Assembly: GCA_964487255.1 (NCBI GenBank)
Contig: CAZAQV010000024.1
Location: 34,593-98,592, forward strand
Length of the DNA: 64,000 nt
Direction: 5' to 3'
Source: CAZAQV01 sp964487255
Lineage (GTDB): Bacteria > Myxococcota_A > Polyangia > Polyangiales > CAZAQV01
Below, piece after piece: positions 51,401 through 59,387 of the stretch. Made by a program: the position numbers and the translations under genes. The notes below the pieces were generated by a model. The model was not told the origin of the DNA, ran no database searches, and worked only from the letters and a program-made list of their open reading frames with translations. Numbering within the stretch: the stretch's first letter is position 1; every line of letters starts with the position of its first letter.

Positions 51401-52535
51401 GCCGAAACAATACGATCCAGATGGCTGGCGTAGCGGCTACGGCGCACCGGGTGACGACGTTGGTCGATGGACGGGCATCACCATTTCAGGCGGACTCTTT
51501 TACGTCGCCTACCACGACGCAACCAACGGCGCGTTGAAGGTTGCGTCGGGTGCACCCGGCGCGTTTGACCTGCAAGTGGTCGACGACGAGGGCATCGCGG
51601 GAAGGTACAACTCGATCGTCACACGCGCCGACGGCACACTCGTGGTCGCCTACAACCAAATCGCATTCGAGTCCGACGGCACAGTGATCAGCCGTTCGCG
51701 CGCTGCGCACAGCACAACAGACTCTCCGACGGCAGCAGCCGACTGGAATATCCTCGACATCGCGGAAAAGACCATTGATTGCCGACCGTGGCACTGCGCA
51801 GGTTTCGCCGAGGCCGGCGTGTGTCTTGAGACTGGAAAGTGCGCGGTTGAGACAACCGACTGCGCCGACGCGTGCACATCTGGAAAAAGCTGCGTGAGTG
51901 GAAGCTGCCAAGCTTCGCTTCCCGACAACTACCTCGAAGGCTACGAGCAGGGCGTTGGTCTTCACAACGACCTGGTGCTCGACGGAGACGGGCTCGCGCT
52001 CGCTTACTACGACTCCGTTTCTGGAGCGGTGCGGCTGGCTCGCTATGACGAGGATTGGGGAAGCCCACTTCTAATCGACGGCGTTGGGACCCGCACGGAC
52101 ATAGGCGCGCACCCCTCTCTTGCCGTTGACGGTGATGGCGCGTATCACTTCGCGTACTTCGACGTCGCAAACCACCAATTGCGTTACACCATTCGTAACC
52201 CCACCAATCAGCGTGAGTTGGTGGACGACGGAAAAAAAGTGGGCGGCGTCGACAACGTGGACGGGCGTCACTGGGTAGGCGCGGACCCCGCGCTCGTCGT
52301 CATGCCGAACGGCGATGTTCGAATTGCGTATCAGGACCAAAGTACGCAGCGAACGCTTCTTGCGACGCGTCCTTCAGGCGCGAGCAACTGGGCCATCGAG
52401 ACCCTCGATGACGAGCCACATACAGGGTTTTTCTCCAGGCAGCTCACGACCGAATCTGGTTCGACGGTCTTTAGTTGGTGGCGCGCGGGTGGTCCCGACA
52501 ATTCGAGCGGAATCCGCGTCCGCCCGATTCCGTAA
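48456..52535 (+). CDS. Giant two-part surface lipoprotein with an internal MYXO-CTERM/lipobox junction
   Basis: A 1359-residue protein. The N-terminus is a lipoprotein signal (LFPLFLFACAGG). Residues about 30-780 form a beta-rich exported domain with several Cys pairs. At 783-809 sits a MYXO-CTERM-like tail: Gly-Gly-Cys783, a hydrophobic helix, then KRRR. It runs straight into a second signal-like segment (RLQAVVLLGVLAVFAIGCGC, lipobox Cys833). The second half (about 835-1359) is Cys-rich near its start, then has repeating strands resembling a beta-propeller (DIVFSAYNAG, LVVAYNQIAF, YHFAYFDVAN). It looks like two secreted genes joined in frame; a missing stop or a true fusion are both possible. 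Confidence 0.8.
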   Translation: MRPLRSSISLSLFPLFLFACAGGGGGSCAGIEPMDAPFPEAERIANAAQLRLTDSGIEHLEKNANNLVDVFFSQGLDFAFTKQVVFTFAGVDITICDDNDCSVHIEVNSLDLIPTAPNRLVAEIGVTLESRDSKNGLPGKPKTWDGTCDVNVNTDRGSRMSVTLVADIALANDTQPARRGFTYIDVRSISVSETEGIENDDLSLSGGFLGSCGLGNIGFFKEFIVNQIKTQVTNIAGGAVNEFLCTKPSAGSCPDGTYNVDGTCRYANNADARCVPLLLGYQGQGNLGQALLSSFAPNAEGSVQFTVAAGGQAEAVNDGMSIYALGGMRSTDEAFEVSPRHHECVPQVPYTKPTIARAPIFQGNTIPASMNDAHIGVGIAESFLDHVGYALYDSGLFCLGAGTELSQQVSTGVLSFLISSVPRVTFPERTAALSAELRPQKPPTFEVGVGTEEDPLLTLNFEDLDVHLNAFSQGRYIRFMTLRGDLNIALAVSVSGSTVSLTIDELLVENAVVTNSEILSEDPVKLAETLQAILSGLGAQLASAIPSFDLPSIMGLEIEIPPDGIVGVTSGGEEFLALYGNLKIPGGSPLVMEADTEATIETMSFDEELLHDGAHLEVIAEGIGRPGADYEFSYRVDKGAWSPWTDQERILVRDPMLRLEARHDIEVRARYANVPNSEDGEPVMLSALIDKTPPWVNVARDEKGLRLEAHDFVSDEHKLRMRLSNDSHTTGWQRFSRRPEFELTNEAIVVEVQDEASNQSSVQVAATSFASTSSHGSARAGGCQASSTVGAGWLWSALIALLLFVKRRRLTAASQRLQAVVLLGVLAVFAIGCGCSEGPGNGTPTVDGGTDTSTPKGCNSCAAPEGASTMGSTCCQATNMCVLYDLSMLCEDGFTCQGADSVMLDENCIPTCVNCIPPPPLDQGHIGSYLDVVVGPSGDIVFSAYNAGIPPNLPFGDLVVGLYNPQDGTVSWETVDGLPTDGPKQYDPDGWRSGYGAPGDDVGRWTGITISGGLFYVAYHDATNGALKVASGAPGAFDLQVVDDEGIAGRYNSIVTRADGTLVVAYNQIAFESDGTVISRSRAAHSTTDSPTAAADWNILDIAEKTIDCRPWHCAGFAEAGVCLETGKCAVETTDCADACTSGKSCVSGSCQASLPDNYLEGYEQGVGLHNDLVLDGDGLALAYYDSVSGAVRLARYDEDWGSPLLIDGVGTRTDIGAHPSLAVDGDGAYHFAYFDVANHQLRYTIRNPTNQRELVDDGKKVGGVDNVDGRHWVGADPALVVMPNGDVRIAYQDQSTQRTLLATRPSGASNWAIETLDDEPHTGFFSRQLTTESGSTVFSWWRAGGPDNSSGIRVRPIP

Positions 52536-52553
52536 GGGGGTGGCATCCGCCTT

Positions 52554-52570
52554 CGCCGATGGCTTCGGCG
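52554..52570. terminator. Short hairpin after the giant lipoprotein
   Basis: CGCCGA and TCGGCG pair around a TGGCT loop, followed by TGATTTC. It lies 18 bases past the stop codon and 30 bases before the argE start. It may end the lipoprotein transcript, but the stem is short. Confidence 0.3.
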
Positions 52571-52600
52571 TGATTTCACCTCGACTGCGAGAACTTAAAC

Positions 52601-53785
52601 ATGGCTACGCTCCCCAAACTCGATACGCTGATCGATGAGTTGATCGCCACCCCCTCGGTGAGTGCAACCGACCCCAGGCTCGACCAGTCGAATGTACCGC
52701 TCATCAACAAGTTGGCGAGCTGGGCGGAAGACAGCGGTTTCTCCGCGCAGGTACTCCCAGTGCGCGATACCTCTGCGCAGGCCAAGAAGGCCAACCTGGT
52801 TGCCGTGCGCGGAAGCGGCGAAGGCGGCCTCGTGCTCTCAGGCCATACCGATACCGTCCCATGGGATGAGGCGCGTTGGCAGAGCAACCCTTTTACGGCG
52901 ACGCGACGCGATGGTCGCATCTACGGACTCGGGACGGCAGACATGAAGTCGTTTCTCGCACTTGCACTGACCGCTGCCGAGCGCATTGACGATAGCGCGC
53001 TATGTGCGCCACTCGTTATTGTGGGCACAGCCGACGAAGAGTGCACGATGGGCGGCGCTCGAATGCTTGAAGCGGCTGGGTGTGTGCCCGCGGACCGCGT
53101 GATCATCGGTGAACCGACGAGCCTGCGGCCGGTCTTTATGCACAAGGGCTTCGCATCGGAACGGATTCGCCTGATCGGTCAATCGGGGCACTCGTCCGAT
53201 CCGAAACTCGGGCACAGCGTCGCCGACGGCCTCTCGCAGCTCATCGACGAACTGTTGCGCACGCGCGATGTGCTCGCGCAGGAGTACAAAAACGATGCCT
53301 TTGGGGTGAGCCACCCGACGCTCAACATCGGCCGCGTAGCAGGCGGAGACGCACCCAACCGTATCTTGGGCGAGTGTGAACTGCTCTACGACCTGCGCGT
53401 GTTACCCGGCATGGATGCCGACAGCCTTCGCTCGCGGATCCGTGATCGTCTAAGCGAACGACTCAGCGCGCTTGGCTACTCGCTCGACTTCGAAAGCTTG
53501 ACCCAAACCGTGCCTGCTTTTGAAGGTCACGAGCAGAGCGAGCTCATGCACACGTTGTGCGCCCATGCCAAAACCCAACCTCATGCGGTGGCTTTCGCAA
53601 CGGAGGCCCCGTTCTTCTCGGCCATGGGCAAAGAGACCGTGGTATGGGGTCCTGGGAGCATCGATGTTGCACATCAACCCAACGAGTTTATTGCCGAGGC
53701 CGAAGTGCACGCGACCGTGGACCACCTCGAAGCGCTCATGCGGCGTTATTGCACGAAGGCCAAGCGAGAGAGCGCAACGTCATGA
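52601..53785 (+). CDS. argE: Acetylornithine deacetylase
   Basis: ArgE removes the acetyl group from N-acetylornithine in arginine synthesis. This 394-residue M20 metallopeptidase has the metal and catalytic motifs LSGHTDTVPWD, YGLGTADMKSF and GTADEECTMGG. The dimerisation domain follows (about 180-290). It overlaps the N-acetylglutamate synthase gene by four bases (ATGA), the first and a later step of the same pathway. Start at ATG 52601. Confidence 0.92.
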   Translation: MATLPKLDTLIDELIATPSVSATDPRLDQSNVPLINKLASWAEDSGFSAQVLPVRDTSAQAKKANLVAVRGSGEGGLVLSGHTDTVPWDEARWQSNPFTATRRDGRIYGLGTADMKSFLALALTAAERIDDSALCAPLVIVGTADEECTMGGARMLEAAGCVPADRVIIGEPTSLRPVFMHKGFASERIRLIGQSGHSSDPKLGHSVADGLSQLIDELLRTRDVLAQEYKNDAFGVSHPTLNIGRVAGGDAPNRILGECELLYDLRVLPGMDADSLRSRIRDRLSERLSALGYSLDFESLTQTVPAFEGHEQSELMHTLCAHAKTQPHAVAFATEAPFFSAMGKETVVWGPGSIDVAHQPNEFIAEAEVHATVDHLEALMRRYCTKAKRESATS

Positions 53786-55095
53786 CGCGTAAGCCAAGTA
53801 TTTTCGCAACTGGGTTTCGCGAGGCAACGCCCTTTATTCGACAACACCGTGAGCAAACGTTCGTGGTCTACCTTTCGGGCGAGGTGCTCGCGTCCGCGTG
53901 CTTTGCCGACATCGCGCGCGACTTGGTCGTCGCTCACGGCTTGGGGGTGAGGCTTGTGCTCGTGCATGGCGCGCGTCCGCAGATCGACGAGAGGCTCGCC
54001 GCGCGCAGCATCGCGCCCCAATATGTCGGCAGCCACCGCGTCACAGACGCCGCGACCCTCGAAGCGGTACGCGACGCCGTCGGGGCGATTCGCGTACAGA
54101 TCGAATCGCAGCTGACGCTCAGTCGGCGCACAGGTCAAGCCGCGCTTCATGTTGTTTCCGGCAACCTGGTCTCGGCGGCGCCACTCGGTGTCATCGACGG
54201 TATCGATCATCAGCGTGCGGGTCGGGTGCGTAACATCGAAGCGGACGCCATTGGTCGCATCGCCGCAGAGCGCATGATTACCGTTCTCTCTCCACTGGGC
54301 ACTTCGATTACCGGTGAACTCTACAACATTCGTTCCGATGACCTCACCGTCAGAACGGCAAGCGCGCTGGCGCGCACGCATCTGGGCGTCAGCAAAGTCA
54401 TTTCGTTCGTGCTCGAGGCCGAACTCGAAGGCCTTCCTGAACGCGCACTGGATTGGCCGACAGAAGTCTCGTCCGAAGAGGCGCAGCAGCTGCTCAAGGA
54501 TGCGCCGGCTCTGAGCATTCAAGCCGCGCTCAAGAGCGCACAAGCGAGCATCCCACGCACCCACCTCGTTCTGGCAGAACAGCCCGGGCAGTTGCTGGAC
54601 GAACTCTACCGGCCAGGTGGTGGCGGATTGCTCATCACCGACGAGGCCGTGGGCATTCGCCAAGCGCGCGGCACGGATGTGGCCGAACTTCTTCGACTGA
54701 TCGAGCCCTTGGCCGAGAAGGGCCTCCTGGTTCGTCGCTCAAAAGAGGTTGTCGAGTCAGAGCTCGACGCATTCGTGGTTTTTGAAGTCGAAAAAGAAGT
54801 CGTCGCATGCGCGACCTATCGGCCGCATGCCGACGTATCGCTCGCGGAGATCGGCTGCATTGCGGTGCGAGACGACCAGCGCGGACGGATGCGCGGTCGC
54901 ACATTGCTGCAGTCTTTAGAACGTCGCGCCTGGCACGAAAAGCTCAGCGGCACCTTCGTGCTCACGACGCAAAGCGCCGACTGGTTTCGTGAACAGGGCT
55001 ACGAAGAGATCGACGCAACGCTGCTTACGAAGAGCGCGCTCAGTCGCTACGTTCCGAGCCGCAACTCAAAGGTCTTGCGCAAGCTCCACGTGTAA
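53782..55095 (+). CDS. argA: N-acetylglutamate synthase
   Basis: The first step of arginine synthesis, acetyl transfer from acetyl-CoA to glutamate. From ATG 53782, the protein has 437 residues, close to E. coli ArgA (443). Residues 1-270 are the amino-acid-kinase domain, the usual site of arginine feedback (FRQ-like start REATPFIRQHREQTFVVYLS, GVRLVLVHGARPQID). Residues about 285-437 are the GNAT domain (EIGCIAVRDDQRGRMRGRTL, the acetyl-CoA loop). The upstream part of the open frame (from 53557) is antisense-like and was excluded. Confidence 0.92.
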   Translation: MTRKPSIFATGFREATPFIRQHREQTFVVYLSGEVLASACFADIARDLVVAHGLGVRLVLVHGARPQIDERLAARSIAPQYVGSHRVTDAATLEAVRDAVGAIRVQIESQLTLSRRTGQAALHVVSGNLVSAAPLGVIDGIDHQRAGRVRNIEADAIGRIAAERMITVLSPLGTSITGELYNIRSDDLTVRTASALARTHLGVSKVISFVLEAELEGLPERALDWPTEVSSEEAQQLLKDAPALSIQAALKSAQASIPRTHLVLAEQPGQLLDELYRPGGGGLLITDEAVGIRQARGTDVAELLRLIEPLAEKGLLVRRSKEVVESELDAFVVFEVEKEVVACATYRPHADVSLAEIGCIAVRDDQRGRMRGRTLLQSLERRAWHEKLSGTFVLTTQSADWFREQGYEEIDATLLTKSALSRYVPSRNSKVLRKLHV

Positions 55096-55098
55096 CGC

Positions 55099-56265
55099 CT
55101 AGGCAGCCAGCGCATGGACTTCGGGCTTCTGCGCAATCTTGCGGTGGGCCGCAGAGAAACGCTCAAACATGTCGATCAACTCTTCAACCAACCCCTCTCG
55201 GTAAGCGAGGGTCAGTTCACGGTCCTCTGCTGCGACCGAAGCGAAGGTTCGCCGAAGCGCGACCGCGGCTGCGGAGTGGGGTTCAAACGTGAGGTGGAGG
55301 TACGGCACGAGCCGGGTGCCGCTGCTCGAACCGATACGCAGATGATAGATCGAGAGCTGACGAAGACCCGCGATGTTCGCGCCGCCGAGCAGACCGGCAT
55401 CTGGGGTTTGCTTCGCGGGCAACGCGCGAAGCCGCGTCGGACCACGAAAGGAAAGGAGCAAGCACGCGCCCAGCACTGCGACGACAGTCCACCAGTGCGC
55501 GGGGTGGACGTTGGGCTTGCGTGGGCTCGTGATGGCGCTCGGTGGCGAGAACTCCAAGGGCTCCTCCACAAGCTCGTCGCGGGCTGGCTCCAGCTGCAGC
55601 GGCGCATCGACGCCGGCGAGGTGCACGCCAACTTCCCAGCTCAGTGTGCGTGGAAGATGCGGCCGCATCCAGTGAAGCGAGACATATCCGTCACGCTCGT
55701 GGTGCACGGTCGGTTTGTCAAGCTCGGCCAGTGCGGTCACATCGCGTGCGGTTACGCCGTATCGTTCGTGGATGTGGACGCGCATCTCGACATCGTCGAG
55801 ACCGTTTTGCCAGGGCGGAAAACTCCAGCGGAGCTCTGCGCCCTGCCCGGCATCGCGCACAATCCCACGAACGCGGTAAAGAACCTCGAAACGGTAACGC
55901 CCCTTTTTGGGAGCGTCTTTACGATCGAACTCGAGAAGAAGCGCACCGTCCTTTCGAAAGCGGTGCTCGAGCGGGACCGCCCGAACGATTCGCGGTGGTT
56001 TGTTCGTCTCGTCGTCCTCGGTCAGCACGAAGAGCCGAGGCTCGCGAACCAGCGCCTCATCGTCGCTCACGAGCTGAAGCTCAAGCCGCGTGAGCCAACC
56101 GCCGCGGACGACCACATCGCCTTGCAGACGAACGACCGCGGCCTCGTCCGTGGAGTCGATGGTGACGTCAGCCATCGCACCGACCACCTCGGCGACCGTC
56201 CATGCGCGCGCGACGTCAGCCGAGCACAGCCAACCAAGCGTTACCAAAAGTGCCCAAGCGCGCAT
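55099..56265 (-). CDS. Exported hypothetical protein with one transmembrane helix
   Basis: A 388-residue protein with a clear signal peptide (MRAWALLVTLGWLCSADVAR, cleaved near ARA-WT). A beta-rich periplasmic domain (about 25-255) is followed by one transmembrane helix (about 267-282) and a cytoplasmic C-terminal part ending in a helical segment. The layout recalls DUF2207-type membrane proteins, but I see no diagnostic motif. A long plus-strand frame covers the same bases but lacks a signal and protein-like order. It is divergent from nothing nearby and convergent with argA, four bases away. Confidence 0.6.
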   Translation of the reverse strand: MRAWALLVTLGWLCSADVARAWTVAEVVGAMADVTIDSTDEAAVVRLQGDVVVRGGWLTRLELQLVSDDEALVREPRLFVLTEDDETNKPPRIVRAVPLEHRFRKDGALLLEFDRKDAPKKGRYRFEVLYRVRGIVRDAGQGAELRWSFPPWQNGLDDVEMRVHIHERYGVTARDVTALAELDKPTVHHERDGYVSLHWMRPHLPRTLSWEVGVHLAGVDAPLQLEPARDELVEEPLEFSPPSAITSPRKPNVHPAHWWTVVAVLGACLLLSFRGPTRLRALPAKQTPDAGLLGGANIAGLRQLSIYHLRIGSSSGTRLVPYLHLTFEPHSAAAVALRRTFASVAAEDRELTLAYREGLVEELIDMFERFSAAHRKIAQKPEVHALAA

Positions 56266-56378
56266 GTGAGCAGGCTAACACCCAGCGCGATCCCCTCAAA
56301 AATTCCGGCGCATCACAGGATAGAGTCTCAATCGGAGCCGGGGCCCGAATGAGACTCTCCGGCGTCATGGCTCATCCT

Positions 56379-57341
56379 CTACACGGGCGTGCGGACCCAC
56401 GAGGGCATGAAAAGCAACGCAAAGATAAGGAGGCAGAGCCAGGCGACGGCGCGGCGCTTGGGACCGAGGTCGCCGGGCTCAGTGGGCGGGTGTTCTTGAC
56501 CGGACCAGCGCGCCATGAGGCCGAGGACAAGCGCCCAGACCACCCAGTGCATGCCCGAAAGCGCTGCCGCAAGAAGAGCCTCGCCGCGGACACCGCGCAC
56601 AAAGGCCTCGCCGCCGTAAAGGCCACCGATCAGCACACCGAGCCACGGCAGTGCCCGACGAATGCGAACCCCGTACGCGTTCTGTTTGGGCCCGAAGAGC
56701 GCGTAGGCGATGTGACCGCCATCGAGCTGGCCCACCGGCACGAGGTTGATCATCGTCACGAGCAGACCTGCCCAACCCGCAAACGCGGTCGGACTCAAGA
56801 ACACATCATAGCCCTCCGCGATGGGTCCCTTAAGGGCATAGATGAGCCCCAAATACAGAATCGAACGCCCTTCGATAATGTATGCGCCATCGTCAGGCAC
56901 CGCATGGACGGGCGAAATCGACAGGCCGTAGACGAGCACCGGCAGCGCCACAACGAGCCCCGCCAGCGGACCCGCAGCGCCGATGTCGAGCAGCGCATTG
57001 CGGCTACGGATGACCTCGCGGATGTTGATCACGGCACCCATGGTGCCGAGCAGAAACTGGGGAAAGGGCACGGGGATAAAATAGGGGGGCGAGATGTCGA
57101 CCCCGTGCCGTCGACCGACGAGAAAATGGCCGAACTCGTGCGACATCAAAATCGCCATCAAAGGGAGTGAAAACGAAAGCCCTGAGAAGAACGACTCGGG
57201 CCAAGGAAACCACGCGGGCGCCGCCGGCTCTTTTTGGGCCATGAACGCACCCACGTAGGTCGTCGAAAACAAGGTCAGTCCGATCAAGAGCAGTGAAAGG
57301 CGCCAGCCACGCTGCGCACTTCGGGCGATAGGTTCAGTCAT
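56379..57341 (-). CDS. Site-2 protease family (M50) intramembrane metalloprotease
   Basis: A 320-residue polytopic protein from ATG 57341. The zinc motif is SHEFGH, and the second ligand motif is NLVPVGQLDGGH. Around eight hydrophobic helices. Upstream open frame (480 residues in total) is antisense-like and not included. This class cleaves membrane-embedded substrates, often in signal cascades (SpoIVFB/RseP) or in lipid regulation. Here the ATG lies inside the end of the SctL/FliH-like gene (eight-base overlap), giving translational coupling that is not usual for these two families. No PDZ domain is present. Confidence 0.88.
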   Translation of the reverse strand: MTEPIARSAQRGWRLSLLLIGLTLFSTTYVGAFMAQKEPAAPAWFPWPESFFSGLSFSLPLMAILMSHEFGHFLVGRRHGVDISPPYFIPVPFPQFLLGTMGAVINIREVIRSRNALLDIGAAGPLAGLVVALPVLVYGLSISPVHAVPDDGAYIIEGRSILYLGLIYALKGPIAEGYDVFLSPTAFAGWAGLLVTMINLVPVGQLDGGHIAYALFGPKQNAYGVRIRRALPWLGVLIGGLYGGEAFVRGVRGEALLAAALSGMHWVVWALVLGLMARWSGQEHPPTEPGDLGPKRRAVAWLCLLIFALLFMPSWVRTPV

Positions 57342-57900
57342 GGGCGGCAGCTTCAGCTTCTCCAAGCAGACGCGCCAAACGCTCAGCGCGCGTGCGGAGC
57401 CGCCCATCAAACTGCCCGTGACGCACCTCGACGATGCAATCTTCGGGAGCGAGTGACGCGTCTTCATGAACGGCAATCGTCGTGATGTCGGCGAACTGCC
57501 TGCGCACAGTCGGATGCACGAGGAGCGCAAGCGGTCCACTGTCGCGCGCCTGCTCGAGCACGCTTGCGACCACGTCGCGCATGCGCTTCGGTTCGGCCCT
57601 GAGCTCGCCTTGTGCGAGGCGCTCCGCACACGCCACGGCGAGTTCGACGAGGTCATGCGCCGATCGATGTTCCTGTTCCGCGAGCGTCGCCGCAAGCACG
57701 AACGCGTCTGCAAGTTCCGCGTGCACTTCGCGCCGAACTTCCTCTCGCAACACAGACCGCAATTGGTCGAGTCGCGCCTCGATCGCCTGCGCTTCGGTGC
57801 GTGCTCGCCAATCTTGTGCACAAAGCACCTTGCGTGCGCTGCGATGACGTACGATACGGACCTCGCGCGTGTTCGACTCTTCCGAGCCCTCAGTCACCAC
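57334..57900 (-). CDS. SctL/FliH-like stator protein (type III secretion or flagellar ATPase regulator)
   Basis: A 188-residue protein with an N-terminal helical coiled-coil part (about 35-85) and a C-terminal domain containing ALLVHPTVRRQFAD, then DASLAPEDCIVEVRHGQFDG and RLRTRAERLARLL. This is the end typical of the FliH/YscL stators (a 'D...L.P.dc.vE...G..DarL..rl..l' pattern) that bind the SctN/FliI ATPase. No ATPase, ring or export genes are in the window, so it may belong to a scattered T3SS-like set or have a new role. Confidence 0.65.
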   Translation of the reverse strand: MVTEGSEESNTREVRIVRHRSARKVLCAQDWRARTEAQAIEARLDQLRSVLREEVRREVHAELADAFVLAATLAEQEHRSAHDLVELAVACAERLAQGELRAEPKRMRDVVASVLEQARDSGPLALLVHPTVRRQFADITTIAVHEDASLAPEDCIVEVRHGQFDGRLRTRAERLARLLGEAEAAAHD

Positions 57901-58180
57901 TCAGCTCCAACCGCTCGCGTTTTACCCGCGCTTCGAGGGTCAGCGTCGGTTCGTACAAACGCTGCCATACTTTGGGAGGAAGTGAACCCGCCACTTGTGC
58001 AGCGGACGCGGTTCGTAATCCTGCGACGAGCGTTGCCGCCCTTTGCTTCGTGGTCAGTCCAGCCAAGGCGGTGCGCTGGCGCTCCACACGCTCGGCCAAG
58101 TTCGGTGCAACGAGCGCCGACGAGGCGGGATCGCCCTCTGCCAGGAGTTCTGCAAGCAAGTATCCAACGACGAGTGACAT
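57890..58180 (-). CDS. Small hypothetical protein upstream of the SctL/FliH-like gene
   Basis: A 96-residue, mostly helical protein (MSLVVGYLLAELLAEGDPAS, PNLAERVERQRTALAGLTTK). Its stop overlaps the start of the SctL-like gene by 11 bases, so it is the first gene of the three-gene overlapping group. In T3SS operons, small proteins such as SctK occur in this position, but no motif confirms that. The 58181-58449 stretch beyond it has no gene I can support. Confidence 0.5.
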   Translation of the reverse strand: MSLVVGYLLAELLAEGDPASSALVAPNLAERVERQRTALAGLTTKQRAATLVAGLRTASAAQVAGSLPPKVWQRLYEPTLTLEARVKRERLELSGD

Positions 58181-58449
58181 CTTCGCGATCTGGAAACCCT
58201 ATCTTCGACGATTGGGGTCTCACGATGGACATCTAGCCGCTATCGAGGTGTGAACAAAGGAAAAATGGCCATGGTCCGACCCGGCATCAGAAACTCAAGC
58301 TGGTGCGCTCCTTGCAGCCCTGCGCGAAGCAACGACCCTGTGCGACCTCTCCCAAGGACACAAGCCCTGAGGATGCGCAATTGTTTTTGGACTAAATCGA
58401 TAGATCCTTTCGCTTTTTCCCACGTAGAAGCTTTTGCTAAGCTTCCAGG

Positions 58450-59361
58450 ATGAAGACTTGCCGGCTGTGGCTCTTGAGCGTTCTGGCGATCGGCGTCAGC
58501 GGCGTCGGTTCGGCGGCGTATGCACAGCCGATTCTGGGCTGTCGGACGGATGTCGTGCCCAGCGGCCCATTCGCGACCTACCCCGCGTCCGGTGCCGGCG
58601 GCGTCACACTCGATGCACCGCTGCGCGTGAGCTACTCGAAGGGCTACCTCGACGGGGCCAACGTCGACGCACTGATCGAAGTCTTCGCCTGCCTCGACAA
58701 CGGCTGCACGGAGCGCACTGCCGTCGAAGGCCAGGCCAGTGCGGTCGCAGACGAGCTGTTCTTCGTGCCCGCCTTTTCATGGAACCCGTTTACGCAGTAC
58801 CGCGGGACGGCCCATGGAACGGACCGCAATCTACAGTTCGGGTTTACCACCGGCTCCGCTGTCGACAGCTCGCCACCAACTTTCTCCGGTGGCATCTCGG
58901 TCAACACCGAGCCCGCCCAGGACCCGTGTCACAAAGAGAGCGACCCAGGCGGGCCGCCAATCGGGTACCGCGTCGAGGTCTCGTTCGCACCAGCGACGGA
59001 CGACGGGGCCCCGGGCGACATCGAGTACCAGCTCTTTTTAACGCGTGGCCTCGACGTGGGTGGCGCGGAGTTGGTGGCACAAGCCCGCAACTTTGCAGCG
59101 ACCGAACGGGTGAGCTTGGCCTTTTTCCTCGACGAAGACACCGCCAAACAAACGCACTGCGTGGACATGATCGTGATCGACGGTGTCGGCAACGTGACCG
59201 ATGCGCAAAGCCCCGAATGCTTTAATGCAACCTTGGGCCGCGACTTCGTGAGCTGCGCGCTGCAATCCCACATTCCGCCTGCAAATTCACTGTGGTCCAT
59301 CGCGATCGCGGCTGCGCTCTTAAACCTGCGGCGCAAACGAAGCGCAGCGAACTCGCGCTAA
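58450..59361 (+). CDS. Secreted protein with MYXO-CTERM-like sorting tail
   Basis: A 303-residue exported protein: signal peptide MKTCRLWLLSVLAIGVSGVG (cleaved near AYA-QP), then a beta-rich body with paired Cys (LGCRTDVV, ACLDNGCTE, DPCHKESD, THCVDM). It ends SLWSIAIAAALLNLRRKRSA, a hydrophobic helix plus Arg cluster with a Cys 14 residues before, as in MYXO-CTERM signals. A Big/Ig-like fold is likely from the strand pattern (GGVTLDAPLRVSYS). Function unknown. A GH15 gene starts 27 bases downstream. Confidence 0.65.
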   Translation: MKTCRLWLLSVLAIGVSGVGSAAYAQPILGCRTDVVPSGPFATYPASGAGGVTLDAPLRVSYSKGYLDGANVDALIEVFACLDNGCTERTAVEGQASAVADELFFVPAFSWNPFTQYRGTAHGTDRNLQFGFTTGSAVDSSPPTFSGGISVNTEPAQDPCHKESDPGGPPIGYRVEVSFAPATDDGAPGDIEYQLFLTRGLDVGGAELVAQARNFAATERVSLAFFLDEDTAKQTHCVDMIVIDGVGNVTDAQSPECFNATLGRDFVSCALQSHIPPANSLWSIAIAAALLNLRRKRSAANSR

Positions 59362-59387
59362 AGAAGTCAGACCCGACCGAACGCAAC

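Noticed and set aside
53746..54663. A 305-residue minus-strand frame
   Set aside because: Antisense to argA, which has complete AAK and GNAT domains.
55114..56352. A 412-residue plus-strand frame antisense to the exported protein at 55099-56265
   Set aside because: No signal, no domain, composition poor; the minus-strand protein has a good signal peptide and a transmembrane helix.
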